A stretch of DNA of 64,000 nucleotides from Setoptus koraiensis (lineage: Eukaryota > Arthropoda), in contig CM106585.1 in NCBI GenBank assembly GCA_048013815.1, forward strand, positions 16,120,001 to 16,184,000. The letters run 5' to 3'. The position numbers were made by a program, and so were the translations under genes. Below are positions 33,061-46,100 of this stretch, piece after piece. Under the pieces are notes generated by a model. That model had not been told where the DNA came from. It did not search any database and saw only the letters and a program-made list of their open reading frames with translations. How positions within the stretch are numbered: the stretch's first letter is position 1; each line of letters opens with the position of its first letter.

Positions 33061-34315
33061 CTATGAACCTACATGTCCATCGTCGGCTTCGATTGGGCTG
33101 TTTTGATCGACAGTAACTTGATATGAGGGTGACTGTTCATTTACAATCGGATCTGAGCAGTCGCAATTCGCGGACTTGACTTTTAGCGCCGCTTGCTCGT
33201 TTGATTGAAGTTGCTTCAACTGCGCCAAGCTAATTGGACACAATCTGGGTGAAAAGTAAATTTGTAGTTGGCGTGCGATATCCATCTTACTCTCGATTGA
33301 TCTTTTTATTTGTAAGTAGTTAAGTAACACGTTCTTTTGTCGAGAGATTCAATCGCTAATTGATAAAATAATGTTTTCAGCAATGATCGAGAACCAACTT
33401 TTTCTATGTGATACGATTACAGACGCTTGACTTTGAATGTGCATCAGGTTGCCTCTATACTATAATCAAAACTCAGATTGGTACTTGAGCTCTGTGTGTG
33501 TGTGTGTAGAAAATGGAAATAAAATAAAATGATTCGTGAGATTAGTATAAATTAGCAGATTAGTTATGAACTAGAACAAACTTGACTGAACATTGGAGAA
33601 AATTCATGTTTGAACTTTAACATTACTGGAAAACTTTTGAACTATATGCCTTGCAAAACGCCCTGTGGTGTGTTAACAATCGTATTGCATAATTCAAAGT
33701 AATTTTAATACTGTCGAGACTCAGAACATTCTAAACATGAACAATTTTATGTGAAGAATTGCTGTTAGGTATAAGCTAAATGAACATGACAAACCAGATT
33801 GAGTCGTTAAAAATTGTGTCTCGTTGACTGATTCAATGAACTGTAACCTTGTGGCCACATACATAGTGGCTACATTCTCAATCTAATATCGGTCATTGCA
33901 TGTCAATGTTGATTAGATAATTCCAATTGTGTGCATGACACATGGGCGGGCTTATAGACAAAATATGCATGTTGTTCTTGTTGAGTTTAATCAGGAGTGT
34001 TACTTACAAGTGTGGATAGTGATGGGCAAACATGGCTCCCATTATGAAACCTCTCAAAAATTTTCTACTCGCCGCCAAGGCGTAGTTACTGGTGAATAAT
34101 GAAACTACAAACAATAGCAACACAAGTTGGCAAAGGATTGCAAATGATAATTTATACCTGATAGATGTTGCAGGAATAATGATCGGCGAGATTCTTTGAT
34201 TGCAGCAAGATGGATGTGATGGTTTCTTTTCTGGTGTCCTAATTGATGTTGCCACTGCATTTTGACCCCTCTTTGTGAGTTTAATGTGATTTATTGTATC
34301 CATTCTAGTGGGCAT
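33061..34315 (-). CDS. Small putative membrane protein, two tentative exons
   Basis: Family not recognised. Exon 1 (34008-34315, reverse) begins at MPTRMDTINHIKL and has a clear hydrophobic helix, SFAILCQLVLLLFVVSLFTS, at about residues 56-75. A shorter hydrophobic stretch, GFIMGAMF, follows, then a strong donor (TT|GTAAGTA). Exon 2 (about 33061-33301) reads KMDIARQLQIYFSP with a Gln-rich and then acidic end, and stops with TAG at 33061. The only in-frame acceptors are weak (AAAAAG|A at 33302, or GAG|T a few codons later), so the link between exons is uncertain, and another exon could lie in the roughly 700-base intron. If joined as stated, the product is about 182 residues. The two parts could also belong to different transcripts. 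Confidence 0.4.
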
Positions 34316-37300
34316 TGACTCTATGAGGTTTTAATTCAAGTCTTGATAAGCTCGATCTTGCTTTTCGCAATTGCACGAAATCTTGGAAGAAATGCCTGAA
34401 TTGTTATTCTATTTTATGCAAGAGGCAACAAAAATAATAAGTATAATCTTTATTGATGTTCGACTTGACTAAGCTAGCTGATAACGGCAACTAAGCTAAT
34501 TATGGATAACTATTTTAGTTTTTATAGTCTTCGACTGACAAGAAGAATTTTCTAGACATCATGTTCCAGACACTGTTTCCTCCCACTTTGATTGATCCAA
34601 TTTATCTCTGAAAAGCTAGTATTAGACGCCTAGTAATAATGCGAGCAAAAATTTCTCATAGCAAGATGATTCTCACCTATGGAACAATCACTCCCATTAT
34701 TTCAAAGATTTCAATATGATCATTCAGAATCGAGCGCATCAATAAACAAAGTGTAAGGTGTCTGAATGAAATGAGCTCACGTTTAGCGTCGTCTTGTGTG
34801 TCACCATGATGAACATAAGATTTAAGTGACTAGTTAACAAAGACACAAGTTTACTGAGAAAGAAATACTGACACCACATGAACCTGACCCAAATCAGTCT
34901 TTGAATTGGCAGTGATTTCTCTCAAAGACCTTTCACTGTTCAGTTACAATTTCCAACTAATGATACCTTACATTATAAACTAACTCTGTCAACCGTCAGT
35001 GTTGAACTTTTCTAGAATGTAAACTCTTTTGAGACTGTTGATCGCAGAAAGACATACTCTGTTCCAAACACTAATTGATCGTTTGTCTCTTAGGGATAAT
35101 GTTAGAGATTCATCTAATAGCTCAGTTCAGAATGTGATCACGATGAAACAAGCGTTGAAAGATATTGGTTGTTCCTAAGATATCAGCAGCTATAATAACC
35201 AACAATTAGAAACTTTATATTATTATTGTTTCACAGTTGGGTTAGTCAGATATTGTGATCAATAAAGATTTGTAAAACTTTAATGGCACATATCGTGCAA
35301 TCTACTTCATTGACAGTAGTTGCAAGCCATAGTTGATAATTTCACAATGAATATCTGTGTTGCATTGTCTAGTTGAGAGAAAGCTTATCACCAATCAGAA
35401 AACTCTTATAATAACAAATAAGAGAGAAACAAAAAAAATGTCGAATTATCAGATACATCCATACATTATATAGATCAATTCGCAAGATCTTTTGCAACCT
35501 GATGAAATCCTCGACACAATGGAAGACAATAAAATAAAAATAACTATAGTGTGTTTGTCCTCTATTGCATGAATAGTGAATGATCAAAGTTGAAGTATTG
35601 TATAACTATATGCTCATTATATTGATAATAAGAAATACATCCGATGGCGGTAAGGTGCTGAAAGTTCATTGTGCGAGCTCAATAGAGCTCTTTCGCAAGA
35701 TCAGAATGGCAAGTTTGAAATGAATGGATAAATCTCCCCGATTACTAAATAGGAAAAATATGGTGCGTTGACCTAGTAATTAAGAATGACTTGTCCACCT
35801 TCGGTAAGTAACGAAAAGAATTTTCTCGTTTGCGTACTGAGAAGGCCACGGCGACAGTAAAATTGGCTTTGTGGCGACAAAGCTTTGTGTTCCGACTCAA
35901 GTCTTTAATTTGTTTAAGGATCTGCGACAATAGGCGCCAGAGTCGTTTTTCGCCAGTCTCACTCTCTTTCATAACAGAATACGATATGGGAGTCGCTTGC
36001 AGACGCATGCCCATCTATATCCACCATAGAGGTGCCTTATACGGATCGGATACGATTCACCGAAGTGGCTCCATTGATTCCATCCACTCTTGAGATAGTT
36101 TGCCCATTTGATATAGTAGTTCCTGCTATATACACTAACTGTTGTGTCGAGCCCAAGCGGATTATCTGACATTGTGAGCTGATGTGCACTAGAGGCTGTG
36201 GTGCTGAATTTTCGGCCTGCGTGGGTACAGTGGGGCGTCCCACGCCGATCTTTTCATCGAGGGTAGAAATAAGTAACATGATTGTAGAATTTCTCGGCAG
36301 ATTGTTTGTGTTTAGTCAGAATTTGGACTTGAAACTCTTTGTTGTGAGTCTGGCAAATTCGTTTCGTCTAATATGTCCAAATTCAAGGGCCGATATAATA
36401 AACAATGTTTCATGATATGTGAAAGTACTGAACACATGTCCACTCAGGCACCGAGATGCTAACGGGTATCTAAAACAGTGATATAAGTATGAATATACAA
36501 GACAGGTACTTATCTGCATTGATACATAATCGTTTTTACAAACAATGGGCCCAGTCAACTCAATGTGTTCGTGTTTAGACGGGCAAACCGCCCTGGCAAA
36601 CTCGCAAAAACCCATCAAGTGAGCCTTTTAGCCCCGATGGATTGCACGATATTTTAGATATTTATACTCCGTGGATGTGCTTATTTCGTGGTGGAGTACG
36701 GGTGACCGCGGGCACGTAACAAGGCTCGTTGTTTTATGACTAGCAGTATGACCGTCTTGCATATCAGTGGTTATGTCAAAATCTGGAGCAAACGGCAGAT
36801 TCTTACATAACAGTGGTCTCTGTGCCGACACTTGTAAAGATTATTATATCTGTAGGAAGGAATCGAACAACTGCATGCAACGCCTTGTGTGCGAATGGCA
36901 GCACGCAAGCGATTCGTTACCTAGTACGGGTAGCACTGGAAGCTGGACTGACAGGCCGCGATTGTGTGAGCTGGGCCGAGCGCAGACGGACTTGATGCGG
37001 GCTTCAGTGTGAATCACATAGTGACACGGTGTTTTGAAGCTGAAGAATGCGACTTGTCAACAATGAACAATTGAATAAACGGATAGGGGGATTAGTTGGG
37101 CGAGAATCCCACTAAAATCTTGTTCCAACTTGGAATTTCCAAGAGATCGTCGAGGGATGTGACACAGGAGTGTGTTCAGTTAGGTAAACGAGAAGCACCA
37201 CGACATGATCAACAACAAAATCACTGTCTTTGGTGGAAGCGAGTCTTGATCTAGCCAGGGGCCTCGACTGCTAATACAAATGCCCATTTTGTTTGCAGTT

Positions 37301-37414
37301 GATACAATTCAACGATAAGCATCATATATTTCCGGCACAATTAGTGAGTCTGTTGATGGATTACAATGAGTGCGAACGCAACATCGTGTTCTCATTATCC
37401 ATATTTTCAGCAAT

Positions 37415-37452
37415 AGAGAAAGAAAGAGAGAGAGATAGAGAGAGAGAGAGAG
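37415..37452. repeat. Imperfect (GA)n microsatellite
   Basis: GA units with AAAG and TAGA interruptions. Confidence 0.95.
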
Positions 37453-37676
37453 CTTGTGAGTGTCTTGACCCAGTCAGTTCGACACCGCAATCGTTTGCAG
37501 TTGGGGTGCTGGCCAGTTGCCGTCGCACAGCCCAGTCGAATGTGCTAGAACTAAGTTCTGTGCGCTCACTGCCAGAACCCGGGTGCGCAACTCAAAAAAG
37601 CCAAGTCCAGTCCACAGAACGCAAGTCCCGAACTTCAGGACCTGAACGGCAGGCTGCACTGCAGTTTGCAAGTCGA

Positions 37677-37746
37677 TGAATTTGTGTGTTTGTGTGCTTG
37701 TGTTTGAGTGTTTGTGTGTGTTTGTGTGTGTGTTTGTGTGTGCATA
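37677..37746. repeat. TG/TTTG-rich repeat tract
   Basis: Degenerate TG and TTTG units over about 70 bases; the opposite strand gives Thr/His-rich spurious ORFs. Confidence 0.9.
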
Positions 37747-38451
37747 ACTGTGTATGTGTAATTGTTCCTGTGGGCAAGCCAACAGGAGCAGCAGTTCTTT
37801 TTGCATTACATTTTTATACATGGAGATTCCACATAGACAATAATGAGTTTTACAATAAAAACTGCAACAACAACAACAACAGCAGCAAAAACGATGATAA
37901 TAGCAATAACGAACAATCAATCCAGTATAACTTCGTCTACTAGATAAACTCCTTGCCAGATTTAACAAATGAATCACATTGGAATTGAGTGACAACTACT
38001 CACTAGCACATCGGAGGTCGATCTATTTCCTATTAGACAAGACCATCACAATAATAATATTATTTGTAATAATAGCTATTCACGGAATAAAGGCCAAATA
38101 AAACAAAATAATGAAGTGCACACAATATAACACCAGATAACGATATTATTATTATTATCATTGTTGTTGATCACATCTTATTATAGACGAGGCGAAACAA
38201 TTTTAGTTTCGCAACAACACAACAAAAACGACCTAAAAAGAAATCATTTATTTTCACACAGAATCAACCGTCGGCTGTTTATCCAACTAAAATGAGTAGG
38301 TGACCAGCATTATATACATATACATATAAAACATTACTCTAACTCTTCCATTTACACATTTATCATAACATTCCCCATGTTGAGTAACATCGATTCTGTC
38401 TCTATCTTACGAGTAGTGACGCACAACAATATAGGTGTATAGAATTCAAGA

Positions 38452-40059
38452 ATGGCTAATATTCAATTTGCAACATCAAAAATCAATAATTGGGAAGAGT
38501 CCATCACTTTTCAATTAAAAAATCGTAAACTAAGAGAACAAACTCCATTTGAAGATATATATGCATTCACGGGTGTCATATTCGACAAGATAAACACATT
38601 CAAGAGTGATAAAAATTTATACAAACTACAAGAAGAATTAGCTGAACTGCTTAAACGAAAAAATGATAATGCCCAGAAATTGATAGATCTTAAGAATAAG
38701 CTGGATGAAGAGCTAACTAAAAATCGACAGTTGGCCACCAGATTGGATGATCGCGATCACGAGCTTATGCTGGCTAAAGAACAATGTGAACAATATAAAA
38801 AAGAAATTGTCAAACTCGAGGAACGAGTACAGCTGACCCAAGACGAGTACCAGACTATGCAAATCATGTATCACACCATGTCCAACAAATATCAGAAACT
38901 GAATATAGATCATCAAAATATTTTGAATAGATACATGGAGTTAAAGAAAGAAGACGCCGAAAGACTAAATGCTGAAAATGAAAAAGGCATACAAGAACGC
39001 CTCAAACGACAGGTAGAAGGTGTTTCAAATGATTTAACCAGAATTCAGGTAGCTCAGGTCGCTTCCGAAGACTCAGGTCCGATGGTTGCTGCTGTTAGCT
39101 CCTCAGATGGTGTAGAGAATGTTCCAGGTTCACCATTCGACATGTCTAAAGTGCCTAGTAGTGTGAGTTTTGTCTTTGAGGCGCATGACGGAGAAATTGA
39201 TGCTGTCAAGTGGTTCAATCGAGAGAGCACTCGCGAAGACCTTGTGGCTACTGGCGGAAGTGATCGTAAAGTAAAGCTTTGGAAGATTTCTGATACCATG
39301 GCGACGAAGCAATTTTCTCTGCTTGGTAGCAATGCCAGTATAACTTCAATAGATGTTGAGAATGACTTTTTGTTAGCTTCTTCAAATGACTTTGCCAGCA
39401 GAGTCTGGGTACTATCTGAACAAAAGTTGCGAAGAACCCTGACTGGACATTCTAACAAGGTGATGGCGGTGAAGTTTCTGGGAACACCTAACAAGATTGT
39501 TTCAGGCTCACATGATAGGACACTTAAAATATGGGATATTAATAGGAATGCATGCGTTCGAACTCTGTTTGCCGGTAGTAGCTGCAACGACTTGGTTAAT
39601 AACCATATTGCTTCTACTGTTATATCTGGTCATTTCGACAAGAGAATACGATTTTGGGACACCAGAACAGATAGCACCGCAAACGAAGTTCAACTTCAGG
39701 GCAAAATAACTTCCTTAGACATATCTCCTGGAACTATGACTCTTTTGTGCTCGATAAGAGATGATACCATAGAAACACTTGACCTTAGAACTAATCATGT
39801 ACTAAAAACCTACACAGCTGACAATTTCAAGATTTGTTGCGACTATTGTAGAGCGAAGTTCAGTCCAGACAATCAACTTATCGCATGCGGATCCAGCGAT
39901 GGATCAACTTTCATTTGGAATGTCAATAACTCCAAAGTGGAAAAGATCCTCTCGGAACCGAGCAAAGGATCGTCAAATGTTGTAGCGTGCACCTGGTCAC
40001 CGAACGGCAAGAATATGATCACAGTAGATAGAAATAAGAAAGCTACTATATGGACTTGA
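38452..40059 (+). CDS. ATG16: ATG16 (ATG16L1-type autophagy protein with WD40 propeller)
   Basis: Single-exon ORF of 535 residues from an ATG in good context (CAAGAATGG). ATG16 joins ATG12-ATG5 as the E3-like complex that places LC3/ATG8 lipidation on the phagophore. Domains in order: an N-terminal ATG5-binding helix (NNWEESITFQLKNRKLREQT, about 13-32); a coiled coil from about 55 to 195 with heptad-like Leu and charged residues; a short linker; then about seven WD40 blades from about 240 to the end (for example [72 protein letters not shown]). Human ATG16L1 is 607 residues, and the difference is mostly in the linker. No AATAAA or ATTAAA lies between its stop and the next gene's coding exon, 136 bases away, and the stop itself overlaps a possible start of that next gene. 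Confidence 0.95.
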   Translation: MANIQFATSKINNWEESITFQLKNRKLREQTPFEDIYAFTGVIFDKINTFKSDKNLYKLQEELAELLKRKNDNAQKLIDLKNKLDEELTKNRQLATRLDDRDHELMLAKEQCEQYKKEIVKLEERVQLTQDEYQTMQIMYHTMSNKYQKLNIDHQNILNRYMELKKEDAERLNAENEKGIQERLKRQVEGVSNDLTRIQVAQVASEDSGPMVAAVSSSDGVENVPGSPFDMSKVPSSVSFVFEAHDGEIDAVKWFNRESTREDLVATGGSDRKVKLWKISDTMATKQFSLLGSNASITSIDVENDFLLASSNDFASRVWVLSEQKLRRTLTGHSNKVMAVKFLGTPNKIVSGSHDRTLKIWDINRNACVRTLFAGSSCNDLVNNHIASTVISGHFDKRIRFWDTRTDSTANEVQLQGKITSLDISPGTMTLLCSIRDDTIETLDLRTNHVLKTYTADNFKICCDYCRAKFSPDNQLIACGSSDGSTFIWNVNNSKVEKILSEPSKGSSNVVACTWSPNGKNMITVDRNKKATIWT

Positions 40060-41841
40060 TAGATCAGAATCGATATATACACTTAGCGTCAGTTGTGAAA
40101 ACTCAACTCCTATCCCCCCCTCTACCGTTAAGTAAAATGCGCGAATGGAGCGACATTTACTAATCATTCTTCTTTTATCTTCTTTCTCTCCATAGCTCAA
40201 AAAAACGATATTTTAGATGATTTATTGGACACACAGGATGAAGACGAGTTTTCTGTTGAGCTCGCGGGACGTATGGTAGGGTGCCCCGGTATTGGTTATA
40301 GAATGACGTTCAAGCCTACGCCAAAACCAGTCGGCAGTGACAATCTCGATACAGATGTTGAACAATTAACGAGCTTTAAGCGCAAGCAATCTTCACGTGC
40401 AGAGGCAATTAGAAATAATATCACAGCTCAATCTAAAAGACGAAGGCGTTGTGACAGTGATGAAAAATCACCAAGCAAAGAGGACATAGACTCTAAAACT
40501 TTATCGCCAACAAAAAGTGGTTCTGTAGAAGTCTCGCATATCAGAGCGAGAGGTTCACCTCATTCAGAATCTAGCACAAACCCTCACCCAGACATGATTG
40601 ATTGTGGTTCTAGCGATACGTGCTCTTGCGCAAATCACAGCAGTGTAGAAGGAGAGCCGGGCGAAGTATCTGATAGTTCCGATATCCAAAGACCTCCAAC
40701 AGGGACATCAGAGTCGACAAAAGGAAATCATATAACCCAGAAGAATTGTACACAGAAGATATCAAATGATAAAATACCCGCGGAAAATGGTTCTGAACCT
40801 GATAGAAATGAATGTGAAGACTCCAGCAAAAGAAATTTGAGGAAGCACCACCAAGCTCATAAAACTATGCACAAAGAGAAGAAGCGGAAAAGAGACTATC
40901 CAAGTCTAATAAAGTATTTCTTTAAGGATGCTTGTTATTTCTTAATGAAGAGCAACAATAGAGACAATATCGATCTTTCTAAAGCGAAAGGCGTATGGTC
41001 AACACCTCTACAGAACGAAAGTAAATTGAACAGAGCCTTTCGTCATTTTTCAAATGTGATTCTTGTATTCAGCGTCAAACAAAGTGGAGCATTTCAAGGT
41101 TTTGCGCGCCTCTCCTCAGAATCGGATTCTGATCCAACTCATCAGATAGACTGGGTTTTGCCTCAGGGATTAAGTAAGCGCTCACTGGGAGGTGTATTTA
41201 ACATTGATTGGATTTGTACAAATGAATTGGTATTTTCTGAGACATTACATTTATATAATCCCTTGAATGAAAGCAAGCCAGTAAAAGTGGCAAGAGATGG
41301 CCAAGAAATAGACGAAAGAGTGGGTAGGGAACTGTGCAGATTGTTTCCACCTGACGATACTATTGATTTGATCTCAATAATCAAATTCATGAAGTCTCAG
41401 ATCAAGCACAGATGTAAATTGAACCAGAACCGAAGAAATGATCATCACCAGGACGGAATTTCTCGAAAAGATCACACGTCGTCCTCCTCCCAGTCTTCAT
41501 ATTATGAGGGTCGCCAGAGAGCAGCTTTACATAAGCATGGCATAAATCATGTCTCTAGATCGATAGCTTACGATTACAATCCTCATAACGTTGATCCCTA
41601 TAGCTCGTATAGTTCTTACAACCATCATGCATCTAGTGCAGCTGCCTATCCAGATTACAGTCATGTTAGAGGGAACGGTGTGCCACATAGACAGCTAGGA
41701 TACTCTTACAGTGGCGAGAGGGCTTACAATACTATTAGTTCTAAGTATAACAATTTTTATGATTACCCCAGACCTATGCATATCACGAGGTCAGCTTCGT
41801 CACACAGGTTATCAAGCCATCGTGATAGAAGAAGAATGTGA
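40050..41841 (+). CDS. YTHDC1: YTHDC1-type nuclear m6A reader, 2 exons (first exon tentative)
   Basis: The main exon is 40196-41841, with acceptor TTTCTCTCCATAG. Its first codons, [17 protein letters not shown], match the conserved N-terminal LDDIL-acidic motif of YTHDC1, so coding begins upstream of the first in-frame ATG at 40273. The only upstream exon I can fit is 40050-40131 (27 codons plus one base, phase 1), with donor GTAAAA and a 64-base intron bearing TTTACTAATC and a T-rich tract. Its ATG overlaps the ATG16 stop. That gives 575 residues. The YTH domain lies at about 265-405 ([65 protein letters not shown]). The Trp in GVWST and in DWVLP are two of the m6A-cage residues. The C-terminal tail is Tyr/Ser/Arg-rich. 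AATAAA at 41881. Function (family): nuclear binding of m6A RNA for splicing and export. Confidence 0.85.
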
Positions 41842-43149
41842 ATTTTCAATTGAATACTATTTGGAATTGAAACCAAAAATAATAAACGACAATTGATCAT
41901 CATGCGATCTAGTTTTCGAAACAATGACTGTTTTCTCTAGGATAATTAGCGTCAAGCCTAGTTTTCGAAGTTGCATCACTTAACCTCGTCGGATTTAGTT
42001 GACGTGAGTCAGAGCTGTGATCGTGCTTTGGAAGTACTTAAGACTCGAACGGCCTCTGCTCAATCCGATGTTGACAGGGGCCCATTTAGTCAAATATCGT
42101 TCAACTCGATCTCCATAAAACATGTTCGAAACGGGTGCCTAGCACTATCATGCCTTATCAGAGAGGACCTTACCAGATCTGTTCTGTTAGTCGGCAACAA
42201 AGCCTTTGAGAAGAGGGTTCATTATATTATTGAGACCAAGTGAAAATTTGCAGAGAAAAGTAGTCTATCTTATGTTATGTATAAGAATGAGGAAAACCGG
42301 AAGTAGTCCAACGAGCAGGTCGAGGTAAAAGAGCAGTACTTTAGGTGAGCCTAAGTAACGTAGCATTAGGTTTGAACGGAGAATTGTCTAAATGTCCAGA
42401 GAGCAATAAAAAAAATAATAAAAAATTCTAGACCTCTGAAGACAACCATCAAACTTTATAACTTCTACAGGACCATTTTCGATGCATGGAAATGGCCGAT
42501 GGAAACATGAACAATAGACGGAAAAGCTGATAGTCAGCACATAGTTGTTGCTTCAGAAAGACGAGTACCCATTCTATGGGATGACTTATATTATTGATCC
42601 TATTGATGAAATCTTACAAAAGGCTTGCTGCACTTTGCGGTGGTGAGCATGTTGACCGTAAATTGAAATTGGCACAAAGCGAAATATAGCCGACTATTGT
42701 TTGAAGTATGATGGTGTATACGAAAAACCATTAAACGTTGCTATTTACTTCGATGTATTAATTGTTTCTGTAGAAGTTGCAGTTAGATCAAATTCTAGTT
42801 GTTTCCACAAACTCAATTGATGTTCTTCTGAGATGTGGAGAGAGATCTATTAGGGCTCCAAAAAATGGTTGTAAAATAAAAAAAAAATATCTTTCTTGTC
42901 CATTGGTTAATAAACAACCGTGTGCATTACATCTATCCTATCCGTGCTGATTTTCATGATCATGAAAACTTTGTTGGATTCATGCTACAGAGGAAATGCT
43001 GAGAAAAATTAAAATACTTACGCTCCGCTAATCATCTCGATTTTTTGTGAGTGAATCAATTAATTTGAACGGTAAACAGGCTATGAAAAATTCAGAGATC
43101 AATTGCATCATACTAAACATATAGCACCATCAAGCACTATCTATTTAAT
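41842..43149. other. Intergenic: YTHDC1 3' UTR and upstream region of the Asn-rich orphan gene
   Basis: AATAAA at 41881-41886 is 40 bases after the YTHDC1 stop. A direct repeat, CTAGTTTTCGAA, occurs at about 41909 and 41960. A short ORF at 41971-42243 is discussed under findings. The rest is AT-rich without recognisable genes. Confidence 0.6.
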
Positions 43150-46100
43150 ATGGGATGTTCAATAGATGTAGTCCTCAAAGAAATATGTGTTCCGACGCTT
43201 ATAATCATGATTCAATTGAATTATATCACGAATCATATATACTGCCAAACAAATGATATAAAAAATTCCAAATTTCAACTATCCAACAATCCAGAAGAAG
43301 TGAAACATTTCATCACAGATCAGCACAGAAACTTCGGAACAACAGTCTTACGGACCTCAACCGAGACTTCTAATATCGCTAACACTACTACACAGGTGTA
43401 CGATTCATTGAATACAGCTGAGGCAGCTTCGTCGATAGAAGACTATACAACTCTATCTCCCATCCTAGTTCGGCCCCAAATGAACAGTAATGACCTCTCT
43501 ACATCAAGAATAAATTCAAACTTGAACAACTACGGAAATCGTATCGATTACGGTACTAATACCTCCATCCAGAGGCGCACAAATCAAGACCTATTTAAGA
43601 ACAAATCATCTATTTACTCACTGCCCAAATATAATGACTCTGCCAATACCTCATCTAGGCACCATAACACTAACAGAGAGAACTACATATTGATCAATAA
43701 TAATGTTGAAGACAATCCACTTACACACGACTCACTGACATCAAGAGAGTATACTAATCTGAATAATAATGATTCGTCATTGTCACAGCAAGAAAACCGA
43801 AACAATGCCTATAGCGAAGTATTAAATGTCATCAAGAAAGACTCGGATCAATGGAACGCAATGCAAAATAGTTTCTATAATCAACCTGCGCAGGCTGTTA
43901 ATCAACAAAATCGACCGCCTGCGGATTCCAAAAGTACCAATGCGATCAATAAATCATTCAACAATCATATTGGGATCGATTATCTCGTGATCGATCGGAG
44001 TGATTATACAGCAGCAAGTCCCATCGGCAACAATGTTGGCAACAATCAAGTGTATAAAACGTCGTCAGATAGTCTTCTTGGCGTCAATATGGACAATAAA
44101 AAAAAATTCTCCCTCACATCCGGAACTGGTTTTCTCCCGAACAAAATAGTTAGCGAAAAATTACCACAAACGAGTCATCAGAGCTTCACCAAACATTTGA
44201 AATCCAATAATGATGCTGACAAGACCTTAACAAACCTCAACAAACCTCCTACATCGGCACCAATAATAGACAATTTAATACCTAGCCAAGCCAACAATTT
44301 AATATTAGCAAATACAGATCGTCCCAGTGCAATCACGAATCCGGGCATTAGTAGAAAAAATATTTTGGCAAGATCTCCTACGAAATATCAAGTAAAAGTA
44401 ATCGATCGAAGTGGGATCGACTTCGAAAAGATTGATAGAAACTCAAAACCAGGCACGGAAAAATATGGAGTTCAGAATACTCAGAACGAAGAAAATCGTA
44501 ATCAATTAAAGAAATTCAACACAATAGCGAAAAAAGCTCACCCGGTACTAATGCCCCCTTATAATTATTATAATGAACATTCATACTTATCTCCACGCCA
44601 CAAGAACCACAATGACCAACTATTTATATTGCAAGACAATAGAAATCTCAGCACTGATTCAGTTCAAACGTCGACTGAAGCTCATGCGACGCAATCACTG
44701 TATCCGAAAAAATCTGTCAGTGCTTCATATAATCATGATAACAATAAAGAGCAAAAACAGAAGCACCTCATGACTCAAGGTGACAAGAATGTTAGTTATG
44801 CGGCAAAGAAAAATGTCGATCAAAAACAATCCAAGACAGTTTACCATCGGCCACATGTAAGCAACATTGCTAGTGGATCTATAGCTTCGGATAGGCCTAG
44901 AAAACGCGGGGGAGTGCGTTTGATGACTGATGTATCGCCTCCAGAACAACCGACGAAAGAAAATCAATTAATCAATACTGTCTATACTTTTCCTGATTCG
45001 AATGCTGTCGATACATTCAACGGAAGCCACCAGCAGACAAGACGGAGATCAAAATTGAATGAGGAAGGCGAATCACTTCATGATCGAAATTCCAGAAATC
45101 GGAGAGTGTACCATCATTTGCAACATGTTGGTAATACTATAGTTTTAAATGATACAGACAATACAGACTCTAGCCATGATCACAAGCGGTCATTTTATTA
45201 CAACTATCTGCCCGAAATGGGTCAACTACAATCCGACGTTGGCGATGAATTTGATTTCAAAACATCGGATTCTATTACACATCAAACCGCAGGCGCCTAT
45301 CCATATAACTTTCTGAACAATAATCTTAATTATGAAAATTATGACGATGTCGATCTCTTCGATAGCACGAGTGCCAGTACAAGTAATGAGCAATATGATA
45401 ATCCATGGTTTGGTGATAAAAATAAGCTTTCTTTACAGGATTTTGAAGCAACATGGCACAACAACAATTTCACAAATTCTTACTCCCTGAATGATGCAAA
45501 TTCGTTCTATAATGTACCTCCCGTCAACGAAAAGTACTTAACTGGACTAGATTCATCCATCATGAATCATAACTCTTTGTTTGGAGATAAACCATCGTCC
45601 AGTGGCATACAAGAAACTTCTATGATGAACTCAATTGCATTCAATGCGGCGACGCCCGCACCATCGGGACCAGCCAAGACATCATTGTCACCATTGGGGA
45701 ACTATAAATGGGCCTTGGCCCGTATGCCCGATTTAGATCCCATACCATTGGCCGCGACCGTTCCAGGATATTTGATTAGGTTGCCCAATGGTCAGATTGT
45801 TGCTGCCGCGATGACAAGTTCTGTGTCCATACAAGGGATTCAAAAATCACTTATAGGAAATTATTTTAAATCAAAGAGTAATAATCGTCGATCAAACAAT
45901 CTACCCCCCATTCATCAACAGTCAATGACAGATAATTACACTCTGCTATCTCATGCTGTATATCCAGCAAGTATTATACCTACCTTGACACCGTCGGAAT
46001 CCTCTCTGGCTCAAACAATTTTGAACAAGCTTTTACCTCATCCATCATCTAACTCAATCAATAGAAATCTTCAAGATAACACACACCAAGGCAACGATGA

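Larger units (their letters stand above)
34316..38451. other. Intergenic region (4.1 kb) before ATG16; no gene recognised
   Basis: Only short, unrelated ORFs on both strands. Simple repeats include (GA)n at 37415-37452, a TG-rich tract at 37677-37746 and CAA-type runs near 37865-37890. The proximal kilobase is AT-rich and must hold the ATG16 promoter and leader. No mobile-element hallmarks were seen. Confidence 0.6.

Noticed and set aside
40132-40195. Spliced-leader acceptor for YTHDC1 instead of a cis intron
   Set aside because: Cannot be excluded, but trans-splicing is not known to me in mites and an in-phase cis donor with a coding upstream exon exists, so the cis model is preferred.
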